A stretch of 64,000 nt of DNA from Ziziphus jujuba (taxonomy: Eukaryota > Streptophyta > Magnoliopsida > Rosales > Rhamnaceae), in NCBI RefSeq assembly GCF_031755915.1, contig NC_083381.1, forward strand, positions 6,708,501-6,772,500, in the 5' to 3' direction. Below, piece after piece: positions 33,381-44,942 of the stretch. Position 1 is the stretch's first letter. Each line of letters starts with the position of its first letter. The translations under genes and the position numbers were made by a program. The notes below the pieces were generated by a model that saw only the letters and a list, made by a program, of their open reading frames with translations, was not told the origin of the DNA and searched no databases.

Positions 33381-35140
33381 GTGATTAAATTTGTAATAAT
33401 GAAGATTTTTTTTTCTTATTTTTTATCTTTGTGAAATCCAATTTAATTAAAAAGATTTCCTTGTCAAATGTAATTAATGTGGATAAGAAAATTCCATGCT
33501 TCATGCCTTAGTAGCCTTGCATGTAGAATATTTGCAATAATAATTCTAGATTATGCATAAACTAGGAAATCAAGTATACTAAAATTGGCTTTTGGAATTA
33601 GATTTGTAATAATGAAGATTCCTTCTCTTATCTTTTTGAAATCCAATTTCTAATCATGGAGATTTCCTTGTCAAATGTAATGAATTTGGATATAAAATTT
33701 CCTGCCTTATTAGCAATGCACGTAGAATATTTGAAATAGTAATACTAGATTATGCATAAACTAGGCAAGAAAGTATACAAAAATTGTCTCTAGATTAATT
33801 TTGAATTCTATAAATACCTACGAGTAGAACAAAACATGTTGCAAAAGTGAAACACGCTTTTAAAATTGGCTTTTGTGATTAGATTTGTAATTATGAAGAT
33901 TCTTTTTCTTATCTTTTTGAAATCCAATTTCTAATCATAGAGATTTCCTTGTCAAATGTAATTAATTTGGATAAGAGAATTCTATGCCTTATTAGCCATG
34001 CATGTAGAATATTTGCAATAATAATACTAGATTCTGCATAAACTAGGCAATTAAGTATACTAAAATTTTCCCTAGATACTTGACACTCCTTTTTTAATTC
34101 TATAAATGCCGATGTGTAGAACCAAACATGTTGCAAAAGTAAAAAGGTTTTCAAAACTGGCTTTTGTGATTAGATTTGTAATATTGAAGATTCCTTTTCT
34201 TATCTTTTTGAAAACCAATTTTTAATCCTTGGGATTTCCTTGTCAAATGTAATTAATTTGGATAAGAAAATTCCATACCTTATTAGCCACGCAAGTAGAA
34301 TATTTGCAGTGATGATGCTAGATTATGCATAAACTACGCAATTAAGTATGCCAAAATTAGCTCTAGAAACTTGACACTCACTTTTAAGTTCTATTAATAC
34401 CCTTGTAGAACGAAACATGTTGCAAGAGTGAAAAAGCTTTTAAAATTCTGTTTTGTGATTAGATTTGTACCGATGAATTTCCTTCACTTATCTTTTTGAA
34501 TTTTAATTTGCAATCATGAAGATTTTCTTGTTAGATGTAATTAATTTAGACAAGAAATTTATACTATTTTTACTTTAAAGCATCTCCAATGGAAATGGGA
34601 ATGTAAATTGAAAAGTAGATATGACATATAAGCAATATAGGCATTGTCTTAAGTAAATGTCTCTCTAATAGTAATATAAAAAATAAATGTGAAACGGACG
34701 TGGTTTAGACATTATAGAGGCAAATATCTATATCTAGAGATTCCAACGCAATGTAATCTTCTTAAAAAGTACAATTTTCTTTTAAAAAATATTTTTTTTC
34801 AAAAAAAGAAAAAAAGTATTAAAATATATAATTAATTAATAGCCACTAATAGCCTTGCCATCAATAGTCTATTTTGATCATATTATCATTGGAAAACAAT
34901 TTTAGAATGGATTAGCCATTATTGCTATATAAATTTCAACATTGTCAATGCTACATAAAATGCAATCTAAATTAACCGTTAGAGATGCTCTTACTAGCCT
35001 TGCACATTGTAAAATATTGCAATGGTGATACTATATTATGCATAGACTAGGCAATTAAGTATGCAAAAATTCATTAAAGAAAAATTTTGCTAAAATTGGC
35101 TTTGAAATTTAACACGCATTTTGAATTCTATTAATAACCA
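33381..35140. repeat. Tandem repeat of about 290 bp, five copies
   Basis: Copies start near 33381, 33594, 33875, 34165 and 34455, each opening with (GTGA)TTAGATTTGTAATNATGAAG. Shared landmarks follow in order: TTTTTGAAATCCAATTT, GATTTCCTTGTCAAATGTAA, TTATTAGCC, GTAGAATATTTGCA, GATTATGCATAAACTA and ACATGTTGCAAAAGTGAAA. Copy 1 is about 70 bp shorter. Copy 5 is split by the MITE at 34578-34990 and resumes at 34991. Copies differ by many small changes, so the array is not recent. No coding potential. Confidence 0.85.
34578..34990. mobile_element. Harbinger/Tourist-type MITE (413 bp) inside a tandem-repeat copy
   Basis: The left terminus AAGCATCTCCAATGG and the reversed right terminus GAGCATCTCTAACGG form imperfect TIRs. 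Each side is bordered by TTA (34575-34577 and 34991-34993), the 3-bp target of PIF/Harbinger elements. The surrounding repeat unit has TTATTAGCC at this point in its other copies, so the empty site can be seen directly. The body is AT-rich and non-coding. Confidence 0.8.
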
Positions 35141-35181
35141 ATGGGTGGACATATTGCCATTGATGGAAATGTTGTTGCTAC

Positions 35182-35812
35182 CAGTGTTCTAAAAAGTAGC
35201 AAAAAACGAGGCTAGAGATGACAATTTAGGTTATACCACAATGACACAACTAAAAAACGATACGAAATTAGTGGGTTTGGGTTTATTATAAATGGGTTCA
35301 GATCAAATTTAGATTAACCTATTAAACACGATTAATAAATGTATCAGTTTCTGGTTGACCCATTTAATCCAAAATTGATCCAAATTGACCCGTTTAATTA
35401 AACATGTCAATTTCGGGTTGACCCGTTTAATCCGAAAAATTGACTCATTTAACTAAACATATCAATTAATGTGTCAATTCAATCCGACACGATCGTAACC
35501 TATTTAAATTATAACTTTAATATATTAAATTTACTATTAATAAAACTTAACTAATGCTTTCTTATTACGAAATATCAAACATATTTAAGATTGTATTATT
35601 AATTTTTTTATTAATTAAAATTTAAAATTTAAAATTATTAAAATAATATTTATTTACTTAAATATAATATGTTTAATATATATATGGATTTATGAACATT
35701 GAAAAAATAAAAATTAATATGCCTAAGAATATTGGAGATGTAGAAAATTAAAAACATAATTATTAATAAAAAAAATTTATATTACTTTTTAGAAAAGTAG
35801 TATCAGGTTTAT

Positions 35813-35846
<34 letters not shown>

Positions 35847-36873
35847 TAATTAACTATTATATGGGATTGTTATATTATCATATCATATATTATATTATTA
35901 TGAATTTGTAACTATAATTTTATGGTTTTACATATATATATATATATATATTTTAATTGTGGATCAATTAATCACTAAATTATTTTTATTCTATATGAAA
36001 TAATTAATTTAAATAGGATATTTTATTTAATTAGATAAATTTCATATAAAAGGGTCAATTTCTTGTAAACAGATTGTGTTGACCCAAATTGACCCATTTA
36101 ATAAACAGGTTATACAAATCGTATCAGATTACTTGTTTATTAAACGGATCATATTCGTGTTGAAGATTTCTAACACAAGTAATAAACAGGTTGAATTTGA
36201 ATTGAGCTATTTCGACATAATTAATAAATAAATTAATACGAACACGATACGATTTGATATGATAAGACGAATTGTCATCCCTAAACAAGGGTTTGACATG
36301 CCTAGGCACAAGGCATGGGGAAAACACCTTGTATGGAGGTGAGGTGTAGAAAAATACAATCAACTCTGCTTTAACTATCGAATATGTGAAAAGGCACGAG
36401 CCTGGGTGTCAAAAGGTACGCCTTTCATTTAATTCTTTTTCCATTTTGAAAATGTTTTTAATTTACATTTTTTTTTACTGGTAAACACTCTAATGTCTTT
36501 AAAACACACATTATTATTTTTGGAAGGTTAAATATTCTCTTAAATTATCATGTAATCGTAGTATTTATGATTTTGATATTTATTTATTTTTTGTTGAAAA
36601 TTTAAAAATTATAAAATTAAAAACTTATTTTGTTGGAAAATTGAAAATATATAGTTTCAATAAATATTAGCATTAGTTATTACTAACTTATTTAATTCAA
36701 TATACAAGGAAGATTAGACTTATATAAATCTTAACTTCCAATATACATATGTATTATATTATTGATTTAATGATCTTGGGATGATTAAAATAATAATTAA
36801 TATATGAAATGCCTTGTTTTCCCTTGAGGCGATCTTGCCATTTTGCCACATCTCATGCCTTTTAAAACCTTAG
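35182..36873. mobile_element. Outer hAT-like MITE, split by a second element
   Basis: The left end reads CAGTGTTCTAAAAAG and the reversed right end CTAAGGTTTTAAAAGGC, a pair resembling common hAT-MITE termini. AGGCA/GCCT-rich stretches lie inside (CCTAGGCACAAGGCAT near 36300, CTTGAGGCGAT near 36822). Flanks do not give a convincing 8-bp duplication, so the boundaries are tentative. Confidence 0.35.
35213..36283. mobile_element. hAT-type non-autonomous element (1.07 kb)
   Basis: The termini TAGAGATGACAATTT and (reversed right end) TAGGGATGACAATTC form TIRs. The flanking 8-mers AACGAGGC (35205-35212) and AACAAGGG (36284-36291) match at six of eight positions, as expected of an aged hAT target duplication. 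Inside are repeated TTGACCCGTTTAAT / TTGACCCATTTAAT units and TA runs (35817-35843, 35933-35952). No transposase reading. It sits inside the outer element listed at 35182. Confidence 0.75.
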
Positions 36874-38494
36874 TTTTATTTACACTGTAGTATCCCTATA
36901 TTTAGGATAATACATATATATGTGTGAAGATATTTGTTTAATAATTAGTGTTATTGTTTATAAAGATATAATACTTTTTTTTTCCTATTATTGTTTTATT
37001 GTTGATAAACTTGTTATGAATAAGTTCTAAATTTGTTATAAATATATATGTAGTAATAGAAAATAGATTTTTGTTATGGTTAAGAGCACATTACCTAAAG
37101 TTGAGGGTTCAAGTAAAATTATCTCTTGCGAATATTGCATCAATACTTCTAGAACTCGTTTGAGAAGTGTCAAAGTTAAAAGGGAAATTGATTTCCGAGA
37201 TTTAGTATACTAGGATTTAGTTTCCTAAAAATTAAATTTTCTCTTGATATGTTTGGTAAGTAATAGGAAAGTTGGCACTTGTAAATAATTAAATTTAATA
37301 TTTTTTACGAAAAATAAAACAAACAATAGCAATAGAAGAATAAAAACAAAACACACATAGATTTACGTGAAAAATCTTTGATGGGAAAAATCCAAGGACA
37401 AAGAGAGGCAAAACTTTTATTGAAAAGATTGGTACAAGAGGTGAGTGCCTAGAGCAGCTAAAAAAACTCAATACACTCGAACCCCCCCCCCCCCCCCCCC
37501 CCCTTCTCCCCAAAAGCTTAAAAATATATTGTACGAAATAAACCTACAGTTTCGGCCCTATCAATCTTTGACCTCCGCTATAATTATAGAGCCCCAAATT
37601 TTTTCTCAAAATAAATTTCACCAAAGGGGTCACACCATGAGCTTTTCGGGCCGGATCAATAAGAATTCGGATTCACTAACTCTAACAATATTGTATAATA
37701 AATTATGGCCACATATGTATTTTAAAAAAATTTCAAAACTATTTTCTTTGAGATTTTCAAAATGACACATTCATAGGTGAGAACAACTTTCCCACATAGT
37801 TTCCTACATTAGTGGGAATCTAATTCCTTGGACCCATATATTTTCACCTCACCATAAATAACCAAACAAAAGAAAGTAATCATTTTTTCAAGAAAATTAG
37901 ATTCCCATTAACTTTACCTTTATCAAGCATACTGCTAAAGAATAGTAAATTTCAAACTAAATCCTCATATTTATGACATTTTGGTGAAACCCCCAACTTT
38001 TTGTACAGTTACTTGTCTTGTTTAAAAAACAGATTGTAAAGACTCAATTCTTTTTTTTTTAAAAAAAAAAACACTAATCTAAAATATCTACTTTTTAAAT
38101 ATCTAATAGATTAATTTTCATAAATAATTGTCTAACATATCTATTTTTTAAATATCTAATAACTCAATTTTAATGAATAATTATTTAAAATATCTATTAT
38201 TAAATATCTAATAAACCAATTTAATAAATAATTATCTAAAATATATATTTCAAATATTGAATAATCAATTTTAATAAATAATGATAAAAAATATCTAAAA
38301 AAATATAAATACGTTTTTTTATTTATAAAAAAATATAAATAAGTTTTGAGAAAAAAAAAATAGATGCATGCTTTTTTTTTAGCTAAATCTTAATTTTTAT
38401 TCACAAAATGTTAAAAAAAAAATGTTCATCCACATTTAAGATTTTTAATGTTTATTCACAGAATGTCAAAAAAAAAAATGTTCATGCACAATTA
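36874..38494. other. Spacer left of the retrotransposon array
   Basis: No gene recognised. It holds a 22-base C-run (37482-37503), MITE-like sequence near 37150-37260 (TTTGAGAAGTGTCAAAGTTA, with relatives at 59366 and 59701), a degenerate ~63-bp tandem repeat at 38075-38290 (AATATCTAATA..TTTTAATAAATAAT) and a ~55-bp direct duplication at 38398-38490 (TTATTCACA(A/G)AATGT(T/C)AAAAA). Confidence 0.5.
37482..37503. repeat. Poly-C run, 22 bases
   Basis: An uninterrupted C homopolymer in otherwise AT-rich DNA. Its length may be unreliable because such runs are difficult to sequence. Confidence 0.9.
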
Positions 38495-38533
38495 TGTAAC
38501 ACCCCGTCTCGAACCATGTCGGAATTTTTGCAC

Positions 38534-38625
38534 GTTGACCGAGGTTGACCGTTGACCGTTGACCCAAGGGGTCAAAAATTGACTTTTTGATCCAGTTGGA
38601 ATTTTAGGTTGACTGAGGTACCGTT
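38534..38625 (+). promoter_or_regulatory. W-box cluster near the LTR start (repeated in all three LTRs)
   Basis: Seven TTGAC(C/T) motifs, one inverted (GGTCAA), fall within about 90 bases of LTR1; two more lie further in (GAGTTGACT near 38740, TTTGACTC near 38770). Equivalent clusters lie at about 42055-42146 and 45575-45666, and diverged versions occur in the older family members. TTGAC(C/T) is the binding site of WRKY factors. The position in the presumed U3 makes a promoter role plausible but untested. Confidence 0.5.
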
Positions 38626-39239
38626 ACGGAGTACACGTTGGCACGAGTTCGTAGACTGGTAGCACGTTGAAAACGGAGCTACGGTTTGAAAGTTATGAGC
38701 AAAACAAGTTGAGGTCCAAACTGTCCAAGGGGTGCCGGAGTTGACTTTTTATTCATGCAAGGTTGAGCTTTGACTCATGCATGGTTGTGAAGTGCTCGTC
38801 GATACGAGTTCGTAGACTAGCGGCACGTCCGATTTGGACATGTGGTTTGAAAGTTATGGACCTGTAAAGTTTTTCAAATACTGTATTATTTTAATATTAT
38901 TTTTACACGCATAACGAGGTGCCACGTGTGACTCAATGAAGTTGGCCATGTGTCACCATGGTGAAATGCCACATGTCAACCATGTGAAAAAATCAAATTA
39001 TTTTATTATTTTTGAATAATAATATTATTATTAATATTATTTAATTATTTCTTTTTTATTTCTTTTTCTTTTCCTTTTTCTTTTTCTTTTTCTTTTTCTT
39101 TTTCTTTTCTTTTCCCCACGTGGGAAAACACCAATCCTTTCTTTTTCTTTTTCTTTTTCTTTTTTTTTTTCTTTTTTCCTTCTTCTTCCCCGAAATACAC
39201 ACACACACGCAGCTTTTCTTTCTTCTCTCCCGACCGTCC

Positions 39240-39650
39240 CTCTCTCTCCTGTGTTTCAAATTCCGGCCACCCATAGCCCTCACGCGCCAGCCACCAAGGA
39301 AGCCCGCCACCTCGCGAGCTTGGCCGCCAAGTTTCACGGCCAGCCACCGCCGGACGCGCGCCGATCGGGCCGGAGAAGCCGCCGGCCGGCCAAGTTTCTC
39401 TCTCCTCTTTTCTTGTGTTTTCCGGCCAGCCCAATCCCAATTGAGCCTCCTATCCCCCTATTTTGGGTCCTCTGAATCCAAAAATGGCCTCCAATCCCAG
39501 AAATTCGAAGCGGTTTGCGAGATATGGGGAAGTGAACACCGGCCGAAACTTTCCGACCAAATTCCGGCCACCTCCGGCGGAATTGGGGTCGACGGAGACC
39601 GGATTGGTGATCCTCGTTCCACGAGCTTCGATTCGGTATATCATTCGACC
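39240..39650. other. GC- and CpG-rich block within LTR1
   Basis: In strongly AT-rich surroundings this stretch is rich in CCGGCC, CGCG and GCCGCC. Copies lie at about 42760-43170 and 46280-46690. ORFs of up to 184 codons on either strand are repeated in the three LTRs but have low-complexity composition and no family features, so they are not called as genes. Confidence 0.6.
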
Positions 39651-41424
39651 ATTTTGGTTAAAGTTTGTGTTTGAGCCCCCGGGTACCGGGTACCGGGTAT
39701 TATTTACCCCGAATAAAATATTAATTTATTTGACTGTCTGTGAATTTTGTTCTAGGAGCACCGGTGAGTCGTAGAATTGATCCCGTAGTAGATCGTGGGT
39801 TAATTACGTGCTCCAGGTGAGTGACCCACCTTTAAAAAAAAAAATATTTTTTGGATAATTAATTGTATTTATGTGGTATTAATTTGATATTTGTAATTTC
39901 TGCTTATGTGGTGTACTTTAAATATAATCGGGAAAAAATATTATTTTATATATATTTACCCATTGGTAATAAATGGAAATTTTGGGATCATTAAGAAATT
40001 CCCGATTATTATTTTATTGTGGTTTAATTTATTACTATGCATGAGCGAAGTGGATTTCGGTATTAATTGTACATGATTTTAAGTAATAATTTCCGGGCAT
40101 AATTGGGTTAAATATTTTACGAAAATATTTGGTTTAATTTTATAAATTATGCCCGCGGTATTTCAATTGTTGAATCTCGTATTACGAGAAAATGTATGGT
40201 TTTATCTGTTATCGATGTTTTCGTACCGGGTTGTTGAATAAAAATATGTGGGATGGTGTTTTGTGAAAATTTGGTATACTTCCCACGGTAATTTGTAAAA
40301 CGGTACGGTTGGTTGTTTATGTTTATTTTTAGACGCACTCATACAGTATTGGTGTTCTGGTGTATGGTGTATGGACACGTGGTTTAGCACGCGGTTATTA
40401 TATGGTTTAGCGTGCGGTTATTACTTCACCCGTGAGTTGCCATTGGACCGTGGGCAGGCAAGGTTATTGTTGCGCACAGCCGCCCCCCTCCTTGGCCGGG
40501 TGATGGTTTTTAGCAGTCGGTACTGTCGGGACGCCGAAGTGACCACTGCAGGTTTCTCTCTTTAACCTCCCGCCAGTCGGTGCTCGGGACGCTGGGTATC
40601 GGAGGGCATCACCGGTATATGGTGTGGTGCGTCAGGTGTAATTGTCGGTGTAAATTGCAATTAAAGTTTAAAACCCCAAAGGTGTTCAAAAAATTATTTA
40701 TTATAATTTATTGCAGTTATTTATATTTGGGGTATTTATGTATTTATTTGTTTATTTGTTGTTTATTAATTTGTTTGGTTCCTTGGTTTTTGGGAAGTAC
40801 GTACAAGGGTTTTGTGAAAATGTTTAAAAGGGGAACTTTTCCAACTGAGAGAATTGTAAGGGTTTTGAGAGAAATTATTATTTTCCCATTTAATTATTAT
40901 CTATCTACTGTATTACCGTGGTATTATATTGTATAGTAGATAGGGTCACTCACTGAGATGATTAGCATCTCACACTCTTAAATTCCGTTCCCCTAGGTTC
41001 AGGTTGGAGACGTTGATTGTCCGGGGCGAGCCCGACGTCTCAGTTCGTTGCCGAAGGTTCAAGAAGTTTTTCTTCCCTTTTTCCTCTCTATCTTGTATTA
41101 CATTCTTATCTGTTATTTTTATAAATTCCACATTTGTTGTATAATGCTCTGTATACTGTATTGGACGTGTGGTTGTTCTTTATGCACTGGGTTGCTGCTG
41201 TTATTTTATTTTTGAAGTGCTGCAATTTGTGGAAACAATTTGTAGTTTGTGGGAGGAATAAGGGGATGTTGTTAGAAGTATGTTTTCAGTGCAGGTAATT
41301 TGTGGTAAGTAAATCCCTTAGGGGAGGCTCTGCCGGATTTTCCGTTGGAGGGTTCGGTAGGGTTTCCCTGGGATCAGGGCTGTCTAGGGTTCCGGGGAAG
41401 GAATTCTGGACGGGTCCTGACAGT

Positions 41425-41436
41425 TGGTATCAGAGC
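41425..41436 (+). other. Primer-binding site (tRNA-iMet type), copy 1
   Basis: TGGTATCAGAGC, the common plant primer-binding site complementary to the 3' end of initiator methionine tRNA, two bases after the LTR end. Confidence 0.9.
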
Positions 41437-42002
41437 TCTAGGTTCTAGTATTCCTAAGGGACTGTGCATTGTTGTGCATCCCATCCGTGTCTATTCTCTC
41501 GTTTTACCGTCTTAAAGCGTTCCTTCTGTTGTCTTGAAGCAAATTCGTTGTCCGAGTTTGAATAACTCTAATCTTCGAGGGTGTCAAAATATTTTTTTTT
41601 CCGATCGATTATCAAATATTAAATGCTTTTCAAAGTGGTATTTGAAATTAAAGGTGTTTTATTCAAGTATTTTTCGTTTATGTTTGTATATGTTTTTGTA
41701 TGTTATATCGTTTGATATTATACTGCACCATACGGAGGCGGCGAACCATTGTGGTCCATGTAGAGCTAGCCCCATAATCATGTTGCCTACGAGTCCAGGG
41801 AATTGGACGGCCAATATAGGCAACCACCCTGGTTTGTATTGGTAGCAGAGTGTCGGCGACAGTTGGAATCATGGATTACGTAGTATGTAGAAGGTGTCGT
41901 ACGTACCTCCATTTCAAGCGTGCATATTTGTTTTATGTTATGGTTTTTTTTTTCCAAGACCGACTTCAGCGACGTAAGAAATTTCGAGGACGAAATTTTT
42001 GT

Positions 42003-42014
42003 AAGGGGGGAAGG
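42003..42014 (+). other. Polypurine tract, copy 1
   Basis: AAGGGGGGAAGG, one base before the start of LTR2. This is the expected plus-strand primer of reverse transcription. Confidence 0.85.
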
Positions 42015-42015
42015 T

Positions 42016-44942
42016 TGTAACACCCCGTCTCGAACCATGTCGGAATTTTTGCACGTTGACCGAGGTTGACCGTTGACCGTTGACCCAAGGGGTCAAAAAT
42101 TGACTTTTTGATCCGGTTGGAATTTTAGGTTGACTGAGGTACCGTTACGGAGTACACGTTGGCACGAGTTCGTAGACTGGTAGCACGTTGAAAACGGAGC
42201 TACGGTTTGAAAGTTATGAGCAAAACAAGTTGAGGCCCAAACTGTCCAAGGGGTGCCGGAGTTGACTTTTTATTCATGCAAGGTTGAGCTTTGACTCATG
42301 CATGGTTGTGAAGTGCTCGTCGATACGAGTTCGTAGACTAGCGGCACGTCCGATTTGGACATGTGGTTTGAAAGTTATGGACCTGTAAAGTTTTTCAAAT
42401 ACTGTATTATTTTAATATTATTTTTACACGCATAACGAGGTGCCACGTGTGACTCAATGAAGTTGGCCATGTGTCACCATGGTGAAATGCCACATATCAA
42501 CCATGTGAAAAAATCAAATTATTTTATTATTTTTGAATAATAATATTATTATTAATATTATTTAATTATTTCTTTTTTATTTCTTTTTCTTTTCCTTTTT
42601 CTTTTTCTTTTTCTTTTTCTTTTTCTTTTCTTTTCCCCACGTGGGAAAACACCAATCCTTTCTTTTTCTTTTTCTTTTTCTTTTTTTTTTCTTTTTTCCT
42701 TCTTCTTCCCCGAAATACACACACACACGCAGCTTTTCTTTCTTCTCTCCCGACCGTCCCTCTCTCTCCTGTGTTTCAAATTCCGGCCACCCATAGCCCT
42801 CATGCGCCAGCCACCAAGGAAGCCCGCCACCTCGCGAGCTTGGCCGCCAAGTTTCACGGCCAGCCACCGCCGGACGCGCGCCGATCGGGCCGGAGAAGCC
42901 GCCGGCCGGCCAAGTTTCTCTCTCCTCTTTTCTTGTGTTTTCCGGCCAGCCCAGTCCCAATTGAGCCTCCTATCCCCCTATTTTGGGTCCTCTGAATCCA
43001 AAAATGGCCTCCAATCCCAGAAATTCGAAGCGGTTTGCGAGATATGGGGAAGTGAACACCGGCCGAAACTTTCCGACCAAATTCCGGCCACCTCCGGCGG
43101 AATTGGGGTCGACGGAGACCGGATTGGTGATCCTCGTTCCATGAGCTTCGATTCGGTATATCATTCGACCATTTTGGTTAAAGTTTGTGTTTGAGCCCCC
43201 GGGTACCGGGTACCGGGTATTATTTATCCCGAATAAAATATTAATTTATTTGACTGTCTGTGAATTTTGTTCTAGGAGCACCGGTGAGTCGTAGAATTGA
43301 TCCCGTAGTAGATCGTGGGTTAATTACGTGCTCCAGGTGAGTGACCCACCTTTAAAAAAAAAAATATTTTTTGGATAATTAATTGTATTTATGTGGTATT
43401 AATTTGATATTTGTAATTTCTGCTTATGTGGTGTACTTTAAATATAATCGGGAAAAAATATTATTTTATATATATTTACCCATTGGTAATAAATGGAAAT
43501 TTTGGGATCATTAAGAAATTCCCGATTATTATTTTATTGTGGTTTAATTTATTACTATGCATGAGCGAAGTGGATTTCGGTATTAATTGTACATGATTTT
43601 AAGTAATAATTTCCGGGCATAATTGGGTTAAATATTTTACGAAAATATTTGGTTTAATTTTATAAATTATGCCCGCGGTATTTCAATTGTTGAATCTCGT
43701 ATTACGAGAAAATGTATGGTTTTATCTGTTATCGATGTTTTCGTACCGGGTTGTTGAATAAAAATATGTGGGATGGTGTTTTGTGAAAATTTGGTATACT
43801 TCCCACGGTAATTTGTAAAACGGTACGGTTGGTTGTTTATGTTTATTTTTAGACGCACTCATACAGTATTGGTGTTCTGGTGTATGGTGTATGGACACGT
43901 GGTTTAGCACGCGGTTATTATATGGTTTAGCGTGCGGTTATTACTTCACCCGTGAGTTGCCATTGGACCGTGGGCAGGCAAGGTTATTGTTGCGCACAGC
44001 CGCCCCCCTCCTTGGCCGGGTGATGGTTTTTAGCAGTCGGTACTGTCGGGACGCCGAAGTGACCACTGCAGGTTTCTCTCTTTAACCTCCCGCCAGTCGG
44101 TGCTCGGGACGCTGGGTATCGGAGGGCATCACCGGTATATGGTGTGGTGCGTCAGGTGTAATTGTCGGTGTAAATTGCAATTAAAGTTTAAAACCCCAAA
44201 GGTGTTCAAAAAATTATTTATTATAATTTATTGCAGTTATTTATATTTGGGGTATTTATGTATTTATTTGTTTATTTGTTGTTTATTAATTTGTTTGGTT
44301 CCTTGGTTTTTGGGAAGTACGTACAAGGGTTTTGTGAAAATGTTTAAAAGGGGAACTTTTCCAACTGAGAGAATTGTAAGGGTTTTGAGAGAAATTATTA
44401 TTTTCCCATTTAATTATTATCTATCTACTGTATTACCGTGGTATTATATTGTATAGTAGATAGGGTCACTCACTGAGATGATTAGCATCTCACACTCTTA
44501 AATTCCGTTCCCCTAGGTTCAGGTTGGAGACGTTGATTGTCCGGGGCGAGCCCGACGTCTCAGTTCGTTGCCGAAGGTTCAAGAAGTTTTTCTTCCCTTT
44601 TTCCTCTCTATCTTGTATTACATTCTTATCTGTTATTTTTATAAATTCCACATTTGTTGTATAATGCTCTGTATACTGTATTGGACGTGTGGTTGTTCTT
44701 TATGCACTGGGTTGCTGCTGTTATTTTATTTTTGAAGTGCTGCAATTTGTGGAAACAATTTGTAGTTTGTGGGAGGAATAAGGGGATGTTGTTAGAAGTA
44801 TGTTTTCAGTGCAGGTAATTTGTGGTAAGTAAATCCCTTAGGGGAGGCTCTGCCGGATTTTCCGTTGGAGGGTTCGGTAGGGTTTCCCTGGGATCAGGGC
44901 TGTCTAGGGTTCCGGGGAAGGAATTCTGGACGGGTCCTGACA
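42016..44942 (+). repeat. LTR 2 of the array (shared by both units)
   Basis: 2,927 bp. Private bases: T at 42803, T at 43142 and T at 43227 where LTR1 and LTR3 have C, two of them at CpG sites. It shares four bases with LTR3 against LTR1. Confidence 0.93.

Larger units (their letters stand above)
38495..41422 (+). repeat. LTR 1 of the array
   Basis: 2,928 bp, TG...CA. Private bases relative to LTR2 and LTR3: A at 38594, T at 38715, G at 38975 and A at 39434. It has one base more than the others in the CTTTTT-rich pyrimidine tract around 39050-39175. It also contains a GC-rich block at 39240-39650 and short internal duplications (GGGTACC twice near 39680; GTTTAGC(A/G)(C/T)GCGGTTATTA near 40382 and 40405). 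Confidence 0.93.
41423..42015 (+). mobile_element. Internal segment 1 of the array (593 bp, no gag/pol)
   Basis: It starts GT then the primer-binding site (41425-41436) and ends with the polypurine tract (42003-42014). Just before the tract, GAAATTTCGAGGACGAAATT resembles the 3' end of plant Ty3/gypsy chromovirus (Tekay/Del) internal regions, which suggests a deletion derivative of such an element. No ORF longer than about 100 codons and none with family features. It appears identical to the second internal segment. Confidence 0.88.

Noticed and set aside
36124..36363. 79-codon minus-strand ORF
   Set aside because: It spans the end of the hAT-type element and its flank; translation has no recognisable domain.
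37482..37503. Poly-C run as a possible functional i-motif/G-quadruplex element
   Set aside because: A lone homopolymer with uncertain length; sequencing error is as likely and nothing nearby supports a role.
39045..39674. ORFs of 130-184 codons in the LTR GC-rich block (repeated at 42577-43194 and 46097-46714)
   Set aside because: They overlap on both strands, consist of K/E- or F/L-rich low-complexity and Pro/Arg-rich sequence, and lie in LTR non-coding DNA. No family features.
40580..40936. 118-codon ORF present in all three LTRs (also 44100-44456 and 47620-47976)
   Set aside because: Conserved only because the LTRs are nearly identical; hydrophobic AT-codon composition and no counterpart visible in the diverged solo LTR.
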